Positions 19,740 to 27,400 of a stretch of DNA of 64,000 bases are shown in pieces. The translations under genes were made by a program, and so were the position numbers. The stretch covers positions 1 through 64,000 of the forward strand of contig NZ_CP033924.1 of NCBI RefSeq assembly GCF_003815875.1, in the 5' to 3' direction. How positions within the stretch are numbered: position 1 is the stretch's first letter; the number at the start of each line of letters is the position of its first letter. The notes below the pieces were generated by a model. That model was not told the origin of the DNA, made no database searches, and saw only the letters and a list, made by a program, of their open reading frames with translations. The stretch is from Chryseobacterium lactis (GTDB taxonomy: Bacteria; Bacteroidota; Bacteroidia; Flavobacteriales; Weeksellaceae).

Positions 19740-19747
19740 CAAATGTA
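19740..19747 (-). promoter_or_regulatory. putative sigma-A -7 element before glyA
   Basis: Minus-strand TACATTTG fits TAnnTTTG and sits 30 bases before the glyA ATG. The nearest upstream TTG is about 26 bases away, longer than usual, so only the -7 element is claimed. Confidence 0.5.
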
Positions 19748-19828
19748 CGGATTTTTCGTCGAGATTTTGATATCAAAAAATATGATTTTAAACCTAAAAA
19801 TTTGCAAAAGTTTCAAAAAACTGCACAT

Positions 19829-20245
19829 TTATAAATTTCCTGCAATAAACAATTTGCAATAGTTTCTGATCTGTTCACGAACTTTTCTGAATTCTTCTCT
19901 AACTTCTACCTCTGTTCCTTGTGCTTTCGCCGGATCCGGAAAACTTTGATGAAATCTCTTTGATCTTGCCGGAAAATGCGGACAGCTTTCTTTTGCATGA
20001 TCACAAACTGTTATTATAAAATCAAATTCTATCTGCTGGTATTCATCAATATTATTTGAAGTCTGGGCAGAAATATCTATTCCATCTTCAAACATCGTTT
20101 CCACAGCCTTGGGATTGAGCCCGTGAACTTCGATCCCAGCACTATAAACATCTGCTTTATCTCTGGCAAAATACTTTAGATAACCTTCTGCAATCTGACT
20201 TCTACAACTGTTTCCTGTACAAAGAACCAATATTTTTGTTTTCAT
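19829..20245 (-). CDS. arsC: arsenate reductase, low-molecular-weight phosphatase type
   Basis: A 138-residue protein with the phosphatase-like P-loop CTGNSCRS at residues 9-16 and the redox partner cysteines in VCDHAKESCPHFP (about residues 80-92). The aspartate loop is FPDPAKAQG. This is the thioredoxin-coupled arsenate reductase family that reduces As(V) to As(III). It is the last gene of an arsR-DUF6428-arsC group; no arsenite efflux gene (arsB or acr3) lies in the window, so export must be encoded elsewhere. It starts 13 bases after the DUF6428 gene. Confidence 0.88.
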   Translation of the reverse strand: MKTKILVLCTGNSCRSQIAEGYLKYFARDKADVYSAGIEVHGLNPKAVETMFEDGIDISAQTSNNIDEYQQIEFDFIITVCDHAKESCPHFPARSKRFHQSFPDPAKAQGTEVEVREEFRKVREQIRNYCKLFIAGNL

Positions 20246-20258
20246 ATCTGGGTTTTTA

Positions 20259-20732
20259 TTAACAACATCCTGATCCAGGACTACAGGAGTTCTTTTGACT
20301 ACCAGTCAAATCTTTTAAATCCATTTTTTGCTTTTGCGGTGGAATTCCACAAGCATCAGCAGCTAGACATGCGGTCAACTTATTTTTAAGAACAAAGCTT
20401 TTACCGTTAAATTCCAAATCATATTTTCCAATAGTGGAATCCTGGTATTCTACTTCGATTTCAAAATCACCAATTCCCAGTTTCTCTTCTGATACCTGAA
20501 TAATGTGTAAAAGTTTTCCAGGTTTTAAACGATGCTCAAAGTCATTGGCATCCCACAACTGAAAATTAACTTTTTCTTCTGTTCTGATTACTCCTCCACA
20601 ATCAATAAAGGTTTTAGTACTCATTCCAATTTCCGTAACATGAAAATGCTCTGGAACCCAAGTTTCATTTTCCAACTGAAATTCAACATTCTCTAATTTC
20701 GGTAGTATTTTTTTTATTTCTGATAGATTCAT
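20259..20732 (-). CDS. DUF6428-type protein in the arsenic cluster, Cys-rich tail
   Basis: A 157-residue soluble protein that I recognise as the DUF6428 type found next to arsR and arsC in Bacteroidota. No enzymatic motif is visible. The C-terminal ten residues NSCSPGSGCC hold three cysteines, and two more cysteines are near the segment TACLAADACGI (about residues 121-131), so arsenite or thiol chemistry is plausible but unproven. It lies between arsR and arsC. A second copy of most of the arsR operator sequence precedes it. Confidence 0.72.
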   Translation of the reverse strand: MNLSEIKKILPKLENVEFQLENETWVPEHFHVTEIGMSTKTFIDCGGVIRTEEKVNFQLWDANDFEHRLKPGKLLHIIQVSEEKLGIGDFEIEVEYQDSTIGKYDLEFNGKSFVLKNKLTACLAADACGIPPQKQKMDLKDLTGSQKNSCSPGSGCC

Positions 20733-20751
20733 TACTATATATTTTAATTGT

Positions 20752-20773
20752 TATAATGCAATATTACGATATA
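20752..20773 (-). promoter_or_regulatory. degenerate second ArsR-like operator
   Basis: Fifteen bases, GCAATATTACGATAT (20758-20772), are identical to the right-hand part of the palindrome upstream of arsR. The left half is degenerate here, so only one strong half-site remains. It sits in the 57-base gap between arsR and the DUF6428 gene. Confidence 0.5.
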
Positions 20774-20789
20774 CTGGTTGAAAAAAATT

Positions 20790-21116
20790 TTAACAGCAGT
20801 TCTGCTTTTTAACAGTTGTAATAACATTTGAAAAATAAAGGTTCAGATCCTCAAAAGCCTTTTCATCAATACAGTAGCATATTGAATTCCCTTCAACATT
20901 CCCTTTAATAAGACCAGCATTTTTCAACTCTTTTAAATGCTGGGAAACGGTAGGCTGTGCAAGAGGTAATTCATTAACGATATCACCACAAATGCATTCA
21001 TTTACCTTTAGCAGATATTCAATAATCGCTATTCTGGCAGGATGCCCCAGAGCCTTTGCAATAAGTGCAATCCTATTTTGTCTATCTGTAAAAAAATCTG
21101 TTTTTGTCGCTCCCAT
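20790..21116 (-). CDS. arsR: ArsR-family metalloregulator
   Basis: A 108-residue winged-helix repressor. The DNA-recognition region is LPLAQPTVSQHLKELKNAGLI. The metal-site motif is CIC in NECICGDI (about residues 40-47), and the protein also ends in Cys-Cys. In ArsR proteins arsenite binding to such cysteines releases the operator. A near-perfect palindrome lies directly upstream and touches the likely -7 element, which fits autoregulation. Confidence 0.9.
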   Translation of the reverse strand: MGATKTDFFTDRQNRIALIAKALGHPARIAIIEYLLKVNECICGDIVNELPLAQPTVSQHLKELKNAGLIKGNVEGNSICYCIDEKAFEDLNLYFSNVITTVKKQNCC

Positions 21117-21120
21117 AATT

Positions 21121-21128
21121 CAAAACTA
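21121..21128 (-). promoter_or_regulatory. putative -7 element of the arsR promoter
   Basis: Minus-strand TAGTTTTG matches TAnnTTTG. It lies 4 bases before the arsR ATG and abuts the operator palindrome, so the transcript may be nearly leaderless or a second promoter may lie upstream. Confidence 0.4.
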
Positions 21129-21147
21129 TATCGCAATATTACGATAT
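21128..21147. promoter_or_regulatory. ArsR operator palindrome
   Basis: The 20-base sequence ATATCGCAATATTACGATAT is a palindrome with a single mismatched pair. It overlaps the edge of the -7 element upstream of arsR, and most of it recurs upstream of the next gene. Both features are as expected for an ArsR binding site. Confidence 0.75.
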
Positions 21148-21205
21148 TAATTATGTATTACAAAATTTCCATGAGATGTTTATTATAATTTTGTAGGACA
21201 AACTC

Positions 21206-22111
21206 CTAAAATTCTTCATCAACTAGCTCTTTATTAGCCATAGCTCCGGCAAAATTACCTTGTGCAACGGCATTTGCTACCGATCTCATCATTGTTACAT
21301 TATCTCCACAGGCAAATACTCCGGGTACTGTTGTTTTGTGCATGAAATCAACCTTAATAAATCCCTGTTCTGTCATTTCACATCCCAATTCTCCGGAAGC
21401 ATTGATGTTTTGTACAAAAGGAACTTTGGCATATAAGGCTTTTAAAGAAAGATTCTTTCCGTTTTTAAATATCACTTTCTGAATATATCCGTTTTCATGC
21501 TCAATACGTTCAATTTCACCTTCATTTATCTGGATCTTATTCTGACCTAATTTTTCAACTTGTTCATTACTTAAAGTAGACTTTCCGTTAGTGAGCAAAG
21601 TCAGGTCTTTTGTCATATTAAAAATAAGCTTTGAAAATTCAAATGCCATATCTCCATCAGCAAGAATTCCTGTCGTTTCATTTTTCACTTCGTATCCGTG
21701 ACAGTACGGACAATGTAATACAGAAATTCCCCAACATTCTGCAAATCCTGGAATTTCAGGCATCATATCCTTTATTCCTGATGCCAAAATTAGCTTTTTA
21801 GCCTGAAAAATTTCGTTACCTGATACTTCTACTGCGAATCCGTTCTCATTTTTCTTCATTTTTAAAACAGTTCCATCATAAAATTTTACGGTGTTGTATT
21901 TTTTCACCTGTTCTTTTGCTTCCGCAGCAATTTCTTTTGGCGTTTTGCCGTCGTGGGTAATGAAATTATGTGAATGTGGAGTCTGCCTGTTACAAGGTTT
22001 CTCATTATCAATAATCAAAACATTTCTTAGAGACCTTCCTAAAGCCATGGCTGCAGATAATCCCGAATAACTTCCTCCTATAATAATGACATCAAAGTTT
22101 TTATTTTCCAT
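21206..22111 (-). CDS. thioredoxin-reductase-like NAD(P)/FAD oxidoreductase
   Basis: About 301 residues from ATG at 22109-22111 (MENKNFDVIIIGG). The FAD motif GGSYSGLSAAMALG is at the N-terminus, and an active-site CPYCHGYE lies in the NAD domain near residue 130. The second FAD motif is VFACGDNV near the end. Family members reduce small thiol substrates or act as monofunctional dithiol oxidases. The open frame extends 15 codons upstream, but that part contains a strong promoter match, so the inner ATG is chosen. It lies next to the arsenic genes, which may or may not be functional. Confidence 0.88.
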   Translation of the reverse strand: MENKNFDVIIIGGSYSGLSAAMALGRSLRNVLIIDNEKPCNRQTPHSHNFITHDGKTPKEIAAEAKEQVKKYNTVKFYDGTVLKMKKNENGFAVEVSGNEIFQAKKLILASGIKDMMPEIPGFAECWGISVLHCPYCHGYEVKNETTGILADGDMAFEFSKLIFNMTKDLTLLTNGKSTLSNEQVEKLGQNKIQINEGEIERIEHENGYIQKVIFKNGKNLSLKALYAKVPFVQNINASGELGCEMTEQGFIKVDFMHKTTVPGVFACGDNVTMMRSVANAVAQGNFAGAMANKELVDEEF

Positions 22112-22135
22112 TTTTTTGATTGGTAATTGAAAGGA

Positions 22136-22165
22136 CAAAGGTAAAACAAAAAACAACTAACGCAA
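22136..22165 (-). promoter_or_regulatory. sigma-A promoter of the TrxR-like gene
   Basis: Minus strand: -33 TTG (22163-22165), 19-base spacer, -7 TACCTTTG (22136-22143). Both elements and the spacing fit the Bacteroidota consensus, and the -7 is 24 bases before the chosen ATG. Confidence 0.7.
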
Positions 22166-22192
22166 CAAAATTGCATTAATTATTTTTTAAAT

Positions 22193-22221
22193 AAAAAAGC
22201 CACTTCATCTATCAAGCAGCT
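22193..22221 (-). terminator. terminator of the metallo-beta-lactamase gene
   Basis: Minus-strand stem AGCTGCTT / AAGTGGCT (two G-T wobbles) with an 8-base loop, followed by six T residues, 15 bases after the bla stop codon. Confidence 0.6.
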
Positions 22222-22235
22222 TTATGTTTTCAGGA

Positions 22236-22988
22236 TCATTCATCTTTAAAAAGATTAATGGTATAATCCAACAACTTTATTCCCCCGACGTCACCATGTC
22301 CGGGAATAACGATACGGACATCAGGATACTGTTTTTTTATCTTTTTCACTGTTCCGGACCATGCTTTCACATTTGCATCTCCAAGATAGCCTTTTGTTGC
22401 ACCAATTTCTTTAATCAAACAACCTCCAAACATAACTTTTTCATCAGGAAAATAGGCTATAACATTATCTTTGGTATGCCCTTCTCCAAAATATTTAACA
22501 AAAACATTAGTCCGCCCTACCTTTAATGTCAGATCGTTATCAAAACTGTGCTGAGGAACATTTTCATTATTCTTTTTCGCTAATTCTATAGTTCTTGTGC
22601 TGGCGTAAGAGGAAATTTTATTTCTTTCAAATTCCTTCAGACCACCCAAACAATCACTGTGGAAATGGGTGGCTACTACGGCATTGATATTGACATGCAG
22701 GTTATTCTTAATCCAGCTAATTAATTCTGCTGAACTTTTATCATCGGAAGGCGTATCAAAAATTACTGCTTCACCGTCTTCTTTAACAATCATTCCGTTG
22801 CAGGGAACCCGGCCAAAAGAATCTGTATTTAAATATGAAATATGCTGATAGACATGATCCGACAGTTGGATAACAGAAAGGTTATCCGTCTTGTAGAGTA
22901 CTTTTGGCACCTGAGCCGGCTTTTTAGTATTACAACTTACAAAGAATAACACTAAAGAAAGCAAAGACAGGATAGATAGGGACTTCAT
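22236..22988 (-). CDS. subclass B1 metallo-beta-lactamase, lipoprotein, CfiA-like
   Basis: A 250-residue zinc hydrolase. Zn1 ligands are H108, H110 (HFHSDCLGG) and H171 (GEGHTKDN). Zn2 ligands are D112, C190 (GGC) and H231 (PGHGD). The substrate-binding lysine typical of B1 enzymes is present as K193 (LIKE). Several segments (NGMIV, FDTPSDD, YASTRTIELAKK, FGGCLIKE) resemble CfiA/CcrA rather than the BlaB/IND type usual in Chryseobacterium, and the signal ends in a lipobox (LFFVSC, Cys19). It should hydrolyse penicillins, cephalosporins and carbapenems while anchored to a membrane. Substrate range is inferred from family only. Confidence 0.9.
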   Translation of the reverse strand: MKSLSILSLLSLVLFFVSCNTKKPAQVPKVLYKTDNLSVIQLSDHVYQHISYLNTDSFGRVPCNGMIVKEDGEAVIFDTPSDDKSSAELISWIKNNLHVNINAVVATHFHSDCLGGLKEFERNKISSYASTRTIELAKKNNENVPQHSFDNDLTLKVGRTNVFVKYFGEGHTKDNVIAYFPDEKVMFGGCLIKEIGATKGYLGDANVKAWSGTVKKIKKQYPDVRIVIPGHGDVGGIKLLDYTINLFKDE

Positions 22989-22995
22989 AAAAAAT

Positions 22996-23022
22996 TCTTT
23001 AACAATCTAACTAAGTTAAAGA
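22996..23022 (-). terminator. hairpin between the GT39 gene and the beta-lactamase gene
   Basis: Minus-strand stem TCTTTAAC / GTTAAAGA with an 11-base spacer, followed by AATTTTTT and, at once, the bla ATG. It reads as a terminator of the upstream GT39 gene, but it also covers the bla leader and could act as an attenuator or operator. Confidence 0.5.
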
Positions 23023-23056
23023 TTCTTTCCTGACAGCACTCCTTTAAAAAAGTTAA

Positions 23057-24580
23057 TTATCTGTTAATACGCCATTTAATCTCTTTGATTTCATCTTCAA
23101 GCCTGTTTCTTATATCAATCTTTGCTTCTTTAAAACCAAAAATAACCGTACCATTTTCTCTGGCAAATGGATTCGTAACAGAACCGACCAATAGAGATTT
23201 TTTAAAAAAAGCACCGGTCTTTTCAAGTTCATCTTCCGGACGGTCCTTCACTCGGATTAGGTTTTTATATTTTTTGCTTAAATCAAACCAATTGATATAG
23301 TCTGCATTAAATGAAACCGCCTTTATCCCAAGCTTGGAATAGTAATTAATGGCTCCTGCCTGGCCATAATTATCACACAGCACCAGAGTGTTTCCTGTCT
23401 TGGATAATCCGGAATATTCTTTGTCTACTTTTTGAGCCAATTCTTTCCAGCCCAGCATATCGGCAAAATCCTGATGAATAGGATGATCTTTACCATCTTC
23501 CCAGCGAAGCAGACCATATTTTTTATATTGATCCTGATGACTTACAATAAATTCAGGACTTTTGTTTGGAAACAGGAGGTTGTATTGAGGTATAAATAAA
23601 ATAACAGGATGTAAAATACAGATCGGTTTCAGAAATCTCTTCCATCCTTTATCAAGAAGAACTCCCAGATAAGCGGCTCCAAAGGCAACATAAACGGGAT
23701 AAAGTCCTATGGCATAATAATCTTTCGCCCTGAAATACATAAATAAAGCAATTGTCATCAAATATCCCCAAAAGAAAAAACGGTATTTTTTAAAAGAACT
23801 ATCAAATAACAGAGCATATAATCCCGCAACAATAACAAAAGCCACTCCTATAAAAAACAAGGCCTGTGATTTTAAGAAGTCAAATCGGTTTACATTCACC
23901 AATTGCCTTTCTGAAAGCTCCTTCATGTGATGAACAACAGGAAAATGGTTATTATACTGCCAGATAAGATTGGGCAGAACAATAATCAAAGTTAAAAAAG
24001 CTGCTCCATAGACATGTTTATTGCTGAAAATCCGTCTCTGGTCACTGATCAAAAGTGCAGGAATAAATCCTAAGGCTAAAAAGGCAATATTGTATTTATT
24101 CAACACTCCGAATCCAAAGATAATCCCAGCCCAATACAGCCATTTTACCTTTTCAGTGTTAATATATTTAATTAGAATATAAAAGAATAAAGTCCATAAA
24201 AGTACTTCTAAAGAATTGGGTTGAAAAAGCGTATTTAACCGTAGAAGTATTGAAAAGAGAATCCCTAAAGAAGCTAAAACCTTGGCAAATAAACTTCCCT
24301 TCAATTCTTCTATAATTTTCCAGACAACAACCATTGTGAGTGCTCCAAATAAAGCAGGAAAAAACTTAACCCAAAAAACCGAGCCTCCTAAAATCCTGAT
24401 GAGCCATGCGAACCATGAGGTTACCGGCGGAACGGACAAATATCCAAAGGCAAGATGATATCCCTGATCGAGATGTAGATATTCGTCACGCTGCAATTCA
24501 TACTCCGGCGCAATTAACGAATATTGAAGAACAAACTTTGCAACGACAAAAAGAAAGAGAATCCAATAGTCTTTTTTCAT
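23057..24580 (-). CDS. GT39/ArnT-like membrane glycosyltransferase
   Basis: A 507-residue polytopic protein with about ten helices over residues 5-350 and a soluble C-terminal region. After the first helix the loop ELQRDEYLHLDQGYHLAFG has the acidic residues (DE) that serve as catalytic/metal site in PMT, ArnT and other GT-C enzymes. Such enzymes move a sugar from a polyprenyl-phosphate donor to lipid or protein at the periplasmic face. The acceptor is unknown. It is not linked to the main polysaccharide locus. Confidence 0.85.
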   Translation of the reverse strand: MKKDYWILFLFVVAKFVLQYSLIAPEYELQRDEYLHLDQGYHLAFGYLSVPPVTSWFAWLIRILGGSVFWVKFFPALFGALTMVVVWKIIEELKGSLFAKVLASLGILFSILLRLNTLFQPNSLEVLLWTLFFYILIKYINTEKVKWLYWAGIIFGFGVLNKYNIAFLALGFIPALLISDQRRIFSNKHVYGAAFLTLIIVLPNLIWQYNNHFPVVHHMKELSERQLVNVNRFDFLKSQALFFIGVAFVIVAGLYALLFDSSFKKYRFFFWGYLMTIALFMYFRAKDYYAIGLYPVYVAFGAAYLGVLLDKGWKRFLKPICILHPVILFIPQYNLLFPNKSPEFIVSHQDQYKKYGLLRWEDGKDHPIHQDFADMLGWKELAQKVDKEYSGLSKTGNTLVLCDNYGQAGAINYYSKLGIKAVSFNADYINWFDLSKKYKNLIRVKDRPEDELEKTGAFFKKSLLVGSVTNPFARENGTVIFGFKEAKIDIRNRLEDEIKEIKWRINR

Positions 24581-24659
24581 GGTTGAGGATTTGAATTTAA
24601 AAATAAGACATTTTAAGGATCTTTTTTATTACATCTTTTTTCAGGACTGGTCATACGAC

Positions 24660-24690
24660 AAAAAAATCCTGAAGAAAATTCTCCAGGATT
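24660..24690 (-). terminator. terminator of the ABC exporter operon
   Basis: Minus-strand stem AATCCTG / CAGGATT followed by seven T residues, about 30 bases after the stop codon of the adaptor gene, the last gene of the operon. Confidence 0.75.
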
Positions 24691-24720
24691 CACAGTTTAA
24701 AAACTTATAGTGTTAGCTTA

Positions 24721-25932
24721 TTATTTTTTCTTCGCTTTTTCTTTTAATTCTTCTTTGTCTTTATCTGAAGGGTTCCATACTTTCACTTCAGAATCTTTGG
24801 TAATATTTGATCCCGGAAGAACCTGAACATTAATACCATCACTGGCACCTAATTTCAGGTATACTTTTTTAAACTTTCCGTCTGTTTGTTTTACTTCTAC
24901 AAAAGGAACATCTTTTCCTTGTTTCTTTTCGTACTGAACTAAAGATTCGTCAAGCAATAAAGCATTTTTCTGAGAGCTCAATACAATTTCTCCGTTGGCA
25001 GAGAAACCTGCTCTGATATATTCATTATTGGGATTATCTACGTTTCCTTCAACCGGGAATTTGATGGTTCCGGCGTTGTCTTTTCCTTTAGGAGCGATCA
25101 TTGTCAATTTTCCCGGGAATGTTTTATTTTGCAATGCACCGATCACGATATTCATCTCCATACCCTGGCTTAATTTTCCGGCCTGTGCTTCGTCAATTTC
25201 TCCTTTGAAGATCAAAGAGTTTAAGTCTGCTACAGAACAGATGGTTGTTCCGGCGTTGAAGTTATTAGCTTCAATTACCTGACTTCCTAATTTTACAGGC
25301 ACTTCAAGAACGGTTCCTGACGCTTTGGAACGAATTTGAGTTGTCGCCAACCCTTGTCCCTGAAGTTCAGGTGTAGCACCCGTTTTTGCGATTTGCAATC
25401 TTTTTTGTGCCGTATTTAATTGTTGTTGAGAATTTTTAAGAGTCTGCTGCTGAGTAAACAACTGCTGCTGAGAATTAAGATAATCCTGCTTGGAAACCAC
25501 TCCTTGTTTGTAAAGCCTTTCCTGCATGTCGTATTGCTTCTGCATATTCCCGACATTCATCTGAGCATTGTTGATCTGAAGCTGCGCATTCTGAACTTCC
25601 TGTTGTGCGGCATTTACTTCAGAAAGACTTGGTACAATCTTTACGGTAGCAATCAACTGTCCTATTTCTACCTTATCGCCTTCTTTTACTAAAATTTTAT
25701 CAATAATCCCGGTAATATTGGGTTTGATTTCAATTTCTTCTTTTGGAACAATTTTCCCGGTCGCCATTACTTTATCATCCATATTCTGGACGGATGGTTT
25801 ACGGGTAAGGAAAGCTTCTCCTTCCTGCGAATTAGATTTGATTAGATAGCCAATCCCTGAGAACAATGCCACTGCAAATAAAAGCCCCAACACTATATAA
25901 ATGGCTTTTTTCCAAGTGAATTTCTTTTTCAT
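24721..25932 (-). CDS. MacA-like periplasmic adaptor (membrane fusion protein)
   Basis: A 403-residue protein. One N-terminal membrane anchor (about residues 10-30) is followed by a lipoyl/barrel-sandwich half (KPNITGIIDKILVKEGDKVEIGQ), and a coiled-coil hairpin rich in Gln and Asn (about 105-175). The second lipoyl half, a beta-barrel domain and a Lys-rich tail complete it. It links an inner-membrane ABC transporter to an outer-membrane channel. It ends the operon with two permeases and a separate ATPase. No TolC-type gene is seen nearby. Confidence 0.9.
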   Translation of the reverse strand: MKKKFTWKKAIYIVLGLLFAVALFSGIGYLIKSNSQEGEAFLTRKPSVQNMDDKVMATGKIVPKEEIEIKPNITGIIDKILVKEGDKVEIGQLIATVKIVPSLSEVNAAQQEVQNAQLQINNAQMNVGNMQKQYDMQERLYKQGVVSKQDYLNSQQQLFTQQQTLKNSQQQLNTAQKRLQIAKTGATPELQGQGLATTQIRSKASGTVLEVPVKLGSQVIEANNFNAGTTICSVADLNSLIFKGEIDEAQAGKLSQGMEMNIVIGALQNKTFPGKLTMIAPKGKDNAGTIKFPVEGNVDNPNNEYIRAGFSANGEIVLSSQKNALLLDESLVQYEKKQGKDVPFVEVKQTDGKFKKVYLKLGASDGINVQVLPGSNITKDSEVKVWNPSDKDKEELKEKAKKK

Positions 25933-26034
25933 ATGTATAGTTTATTTTTTATTTTAAGTTTGAAGGATTTAAAAATTAAAAGGATTGGATCATTTCAATT
26001 TTCAAACTTTCAAATTGTTTCATTTTCAAATTTA

Positions 26035-27306
26035 TTATTCTGTTCTTAATGCTTCAATCGGTCTGATTTTTACGGCTCTTTGGGCGGGAATCATTCCGAT
26101 GATCAACCCCAGAACAACCATTACCCCCATTGCAGCGAATACGTTTCCATAATTTACAGTCGGATTATAGAAAGGGAATGCATCCTGACCTTGCGTTACC
26201 GCATTTAAAATCATCAATACAAAAATTCCAAACATAAAACCGAGCAGTCCTGAGGAAAGGGTAATCACCACACTTTCTAATAAAATCTGATTTCTTACTT
26301 CAGAGGGTTTTGCTCCCAACGCTCTTCTGATTCCTATTTCTTTTGTCCTTTCTTTTACTGTAATCAACAGGATATTGGAAATGGCAATAACTCCTGCCAG
26401 AATCGTCAATGTCCCTACAATAATGGTTAGCAGCTGCATTCCGGTAAGGAAACCTGTTAATTTTTTAAATTCTTTTCCTAAATTGAAACTACCGAAAGCG
26501 TTGGTATCTTCAGGAGAAATTTTATTTTTAGATTTTAAGACTTCTTTTACGTCCTGCTCTACCGTTCCTACATTGGCATTAGGCTTACTCACAATAGCAA
26601 ACATGTCAATCTGCTCACCGGCATTGTACATTTTCGTGTAGGTAGACAATGGGATAAATGCGGTTTGATCATTTTCAAATCCACCACCCTTTTTCACCCT
26701 GAAAACTCCGATTACATTAAAGAAAATACCTTTGATATTAATGGATTTTCCAATAGGGTCCTCTTTTTTCTTGGAATCAAAAAAGTTCTTGTAAATTTCT
26801 TCTCCGATGACTACTACATTTTTATTTCCTGAAACATCCGCATCATTGATATATCGGCCGAAAATAAGTTTCTTTTCTGAAATTTTATTTCCTACAGCAT
26901 AGTCCCCGGTAAGAGAGTAAGTCCCGTTTTTACCATTTCTGGACATAGATTCCCCGGGTGTTCCTGTAAAACTACCTCTTGCATTTTGCGGTGATATATA
27001 ATCTATAGCGGTTACTTTTCTTTTCAGCATTTCCATATCAGATAATTGCAAATGCACTTCTCTTCCTTTAGGAAAACCCTCATAAGGAATAGATGTCTTC
27101 TGTGCCCACAGAAAGATCGAATTGGTAGCAAACCCTGAAAATAGTTTATCAAAACCGTTTTCCATTCCTTTTGCTGCTCCCAGAAGGCTTACATACAAAA
27201 ACATTCCCCATCCTACACCAATCATGGTAAGAAATGTTCGAAGCTTATTATTCCTCAATGAATAATAAATCTCCTGCCAAGTATCTTTTTTAAATATGAT
27301 ATTCAC
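26035..27306 (-). CDS. MacB-type ABC transporter permease (second copy)
   Basis: A 423-residue FtsX-domain permease. A first helix lies at about 20-45, a large periplasmic MacB_PCD domain at about 50-280, and three helices close the C-terminus with the conserved cytoplasmic segment VKERTKEIGIRRALGA and the end PIEALRTE. The start is GTG at 27304-27306. It is a paralogue of the permease encoded just upstream (27401), and together they would form a heterodimer with the ATPase at 29183. Substrates may be antibiotics, peptides or lipids. Confidence 0.9.
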   Translation of the reverse strand: MNIIFKKDTWQEIYYSLRNNKLRTFLTMIGVGWGMFLYVSLLGAAKGMENGFDKLFSGFATNSIFLWAQKTSIPYEGFPKGREVHLQLSDMEMLKRKVTAIDYISPQNARGSFTGTPGESMSRNGKNGTYSLTGDYAVGNKISEKKLIFGRYINDADVSGNKNVVVIGEEIYKNFFDSKKKEDPIGKSINIKGIFFNVIGVFRVKKGGGFENDQTAFIPLSTYTKMYNAGEQIDMFAIVSKPNANVGTVEQDVKEVLKSKNKISPEDTNAFGSFNLGKEFKKLTGFLTGMQLLTIIVGTLTILAGVIAISNILLITVKERTKEIGIRRALGAKPSEVRNQILLESVVITLSSGLLGFMFGIFVLMILNAVTQGQDAFPFYNPTVNYGNVFAAMGVMVVLGLIIGMIPAQRAVKIRPIEALRTE

Positions 27307-27400
27307 CTTTCTGAATTATAAATTATTACTAGTTGTAAAGGCGTAAATAAGCAAAACTGCTGTCATTACTACATTTTCAAATTATCTTATTTTCAAATTA

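Noticed and set aside
22112..22156. A longer N-terminus for the TrxR-like protein
   Set aside because: The extra codons contain a consensus promoter, and the FAD motif starts immediately after the inner ATG.
25960..27400. Repeated TTTTCAAATT words between the exporter genes as possible regulatory sites
   Set aside because: They are low-complexity words expected in AT-rich intergenic DNA, and the similar gene ends come from the paralogous PIEALRTE codons.
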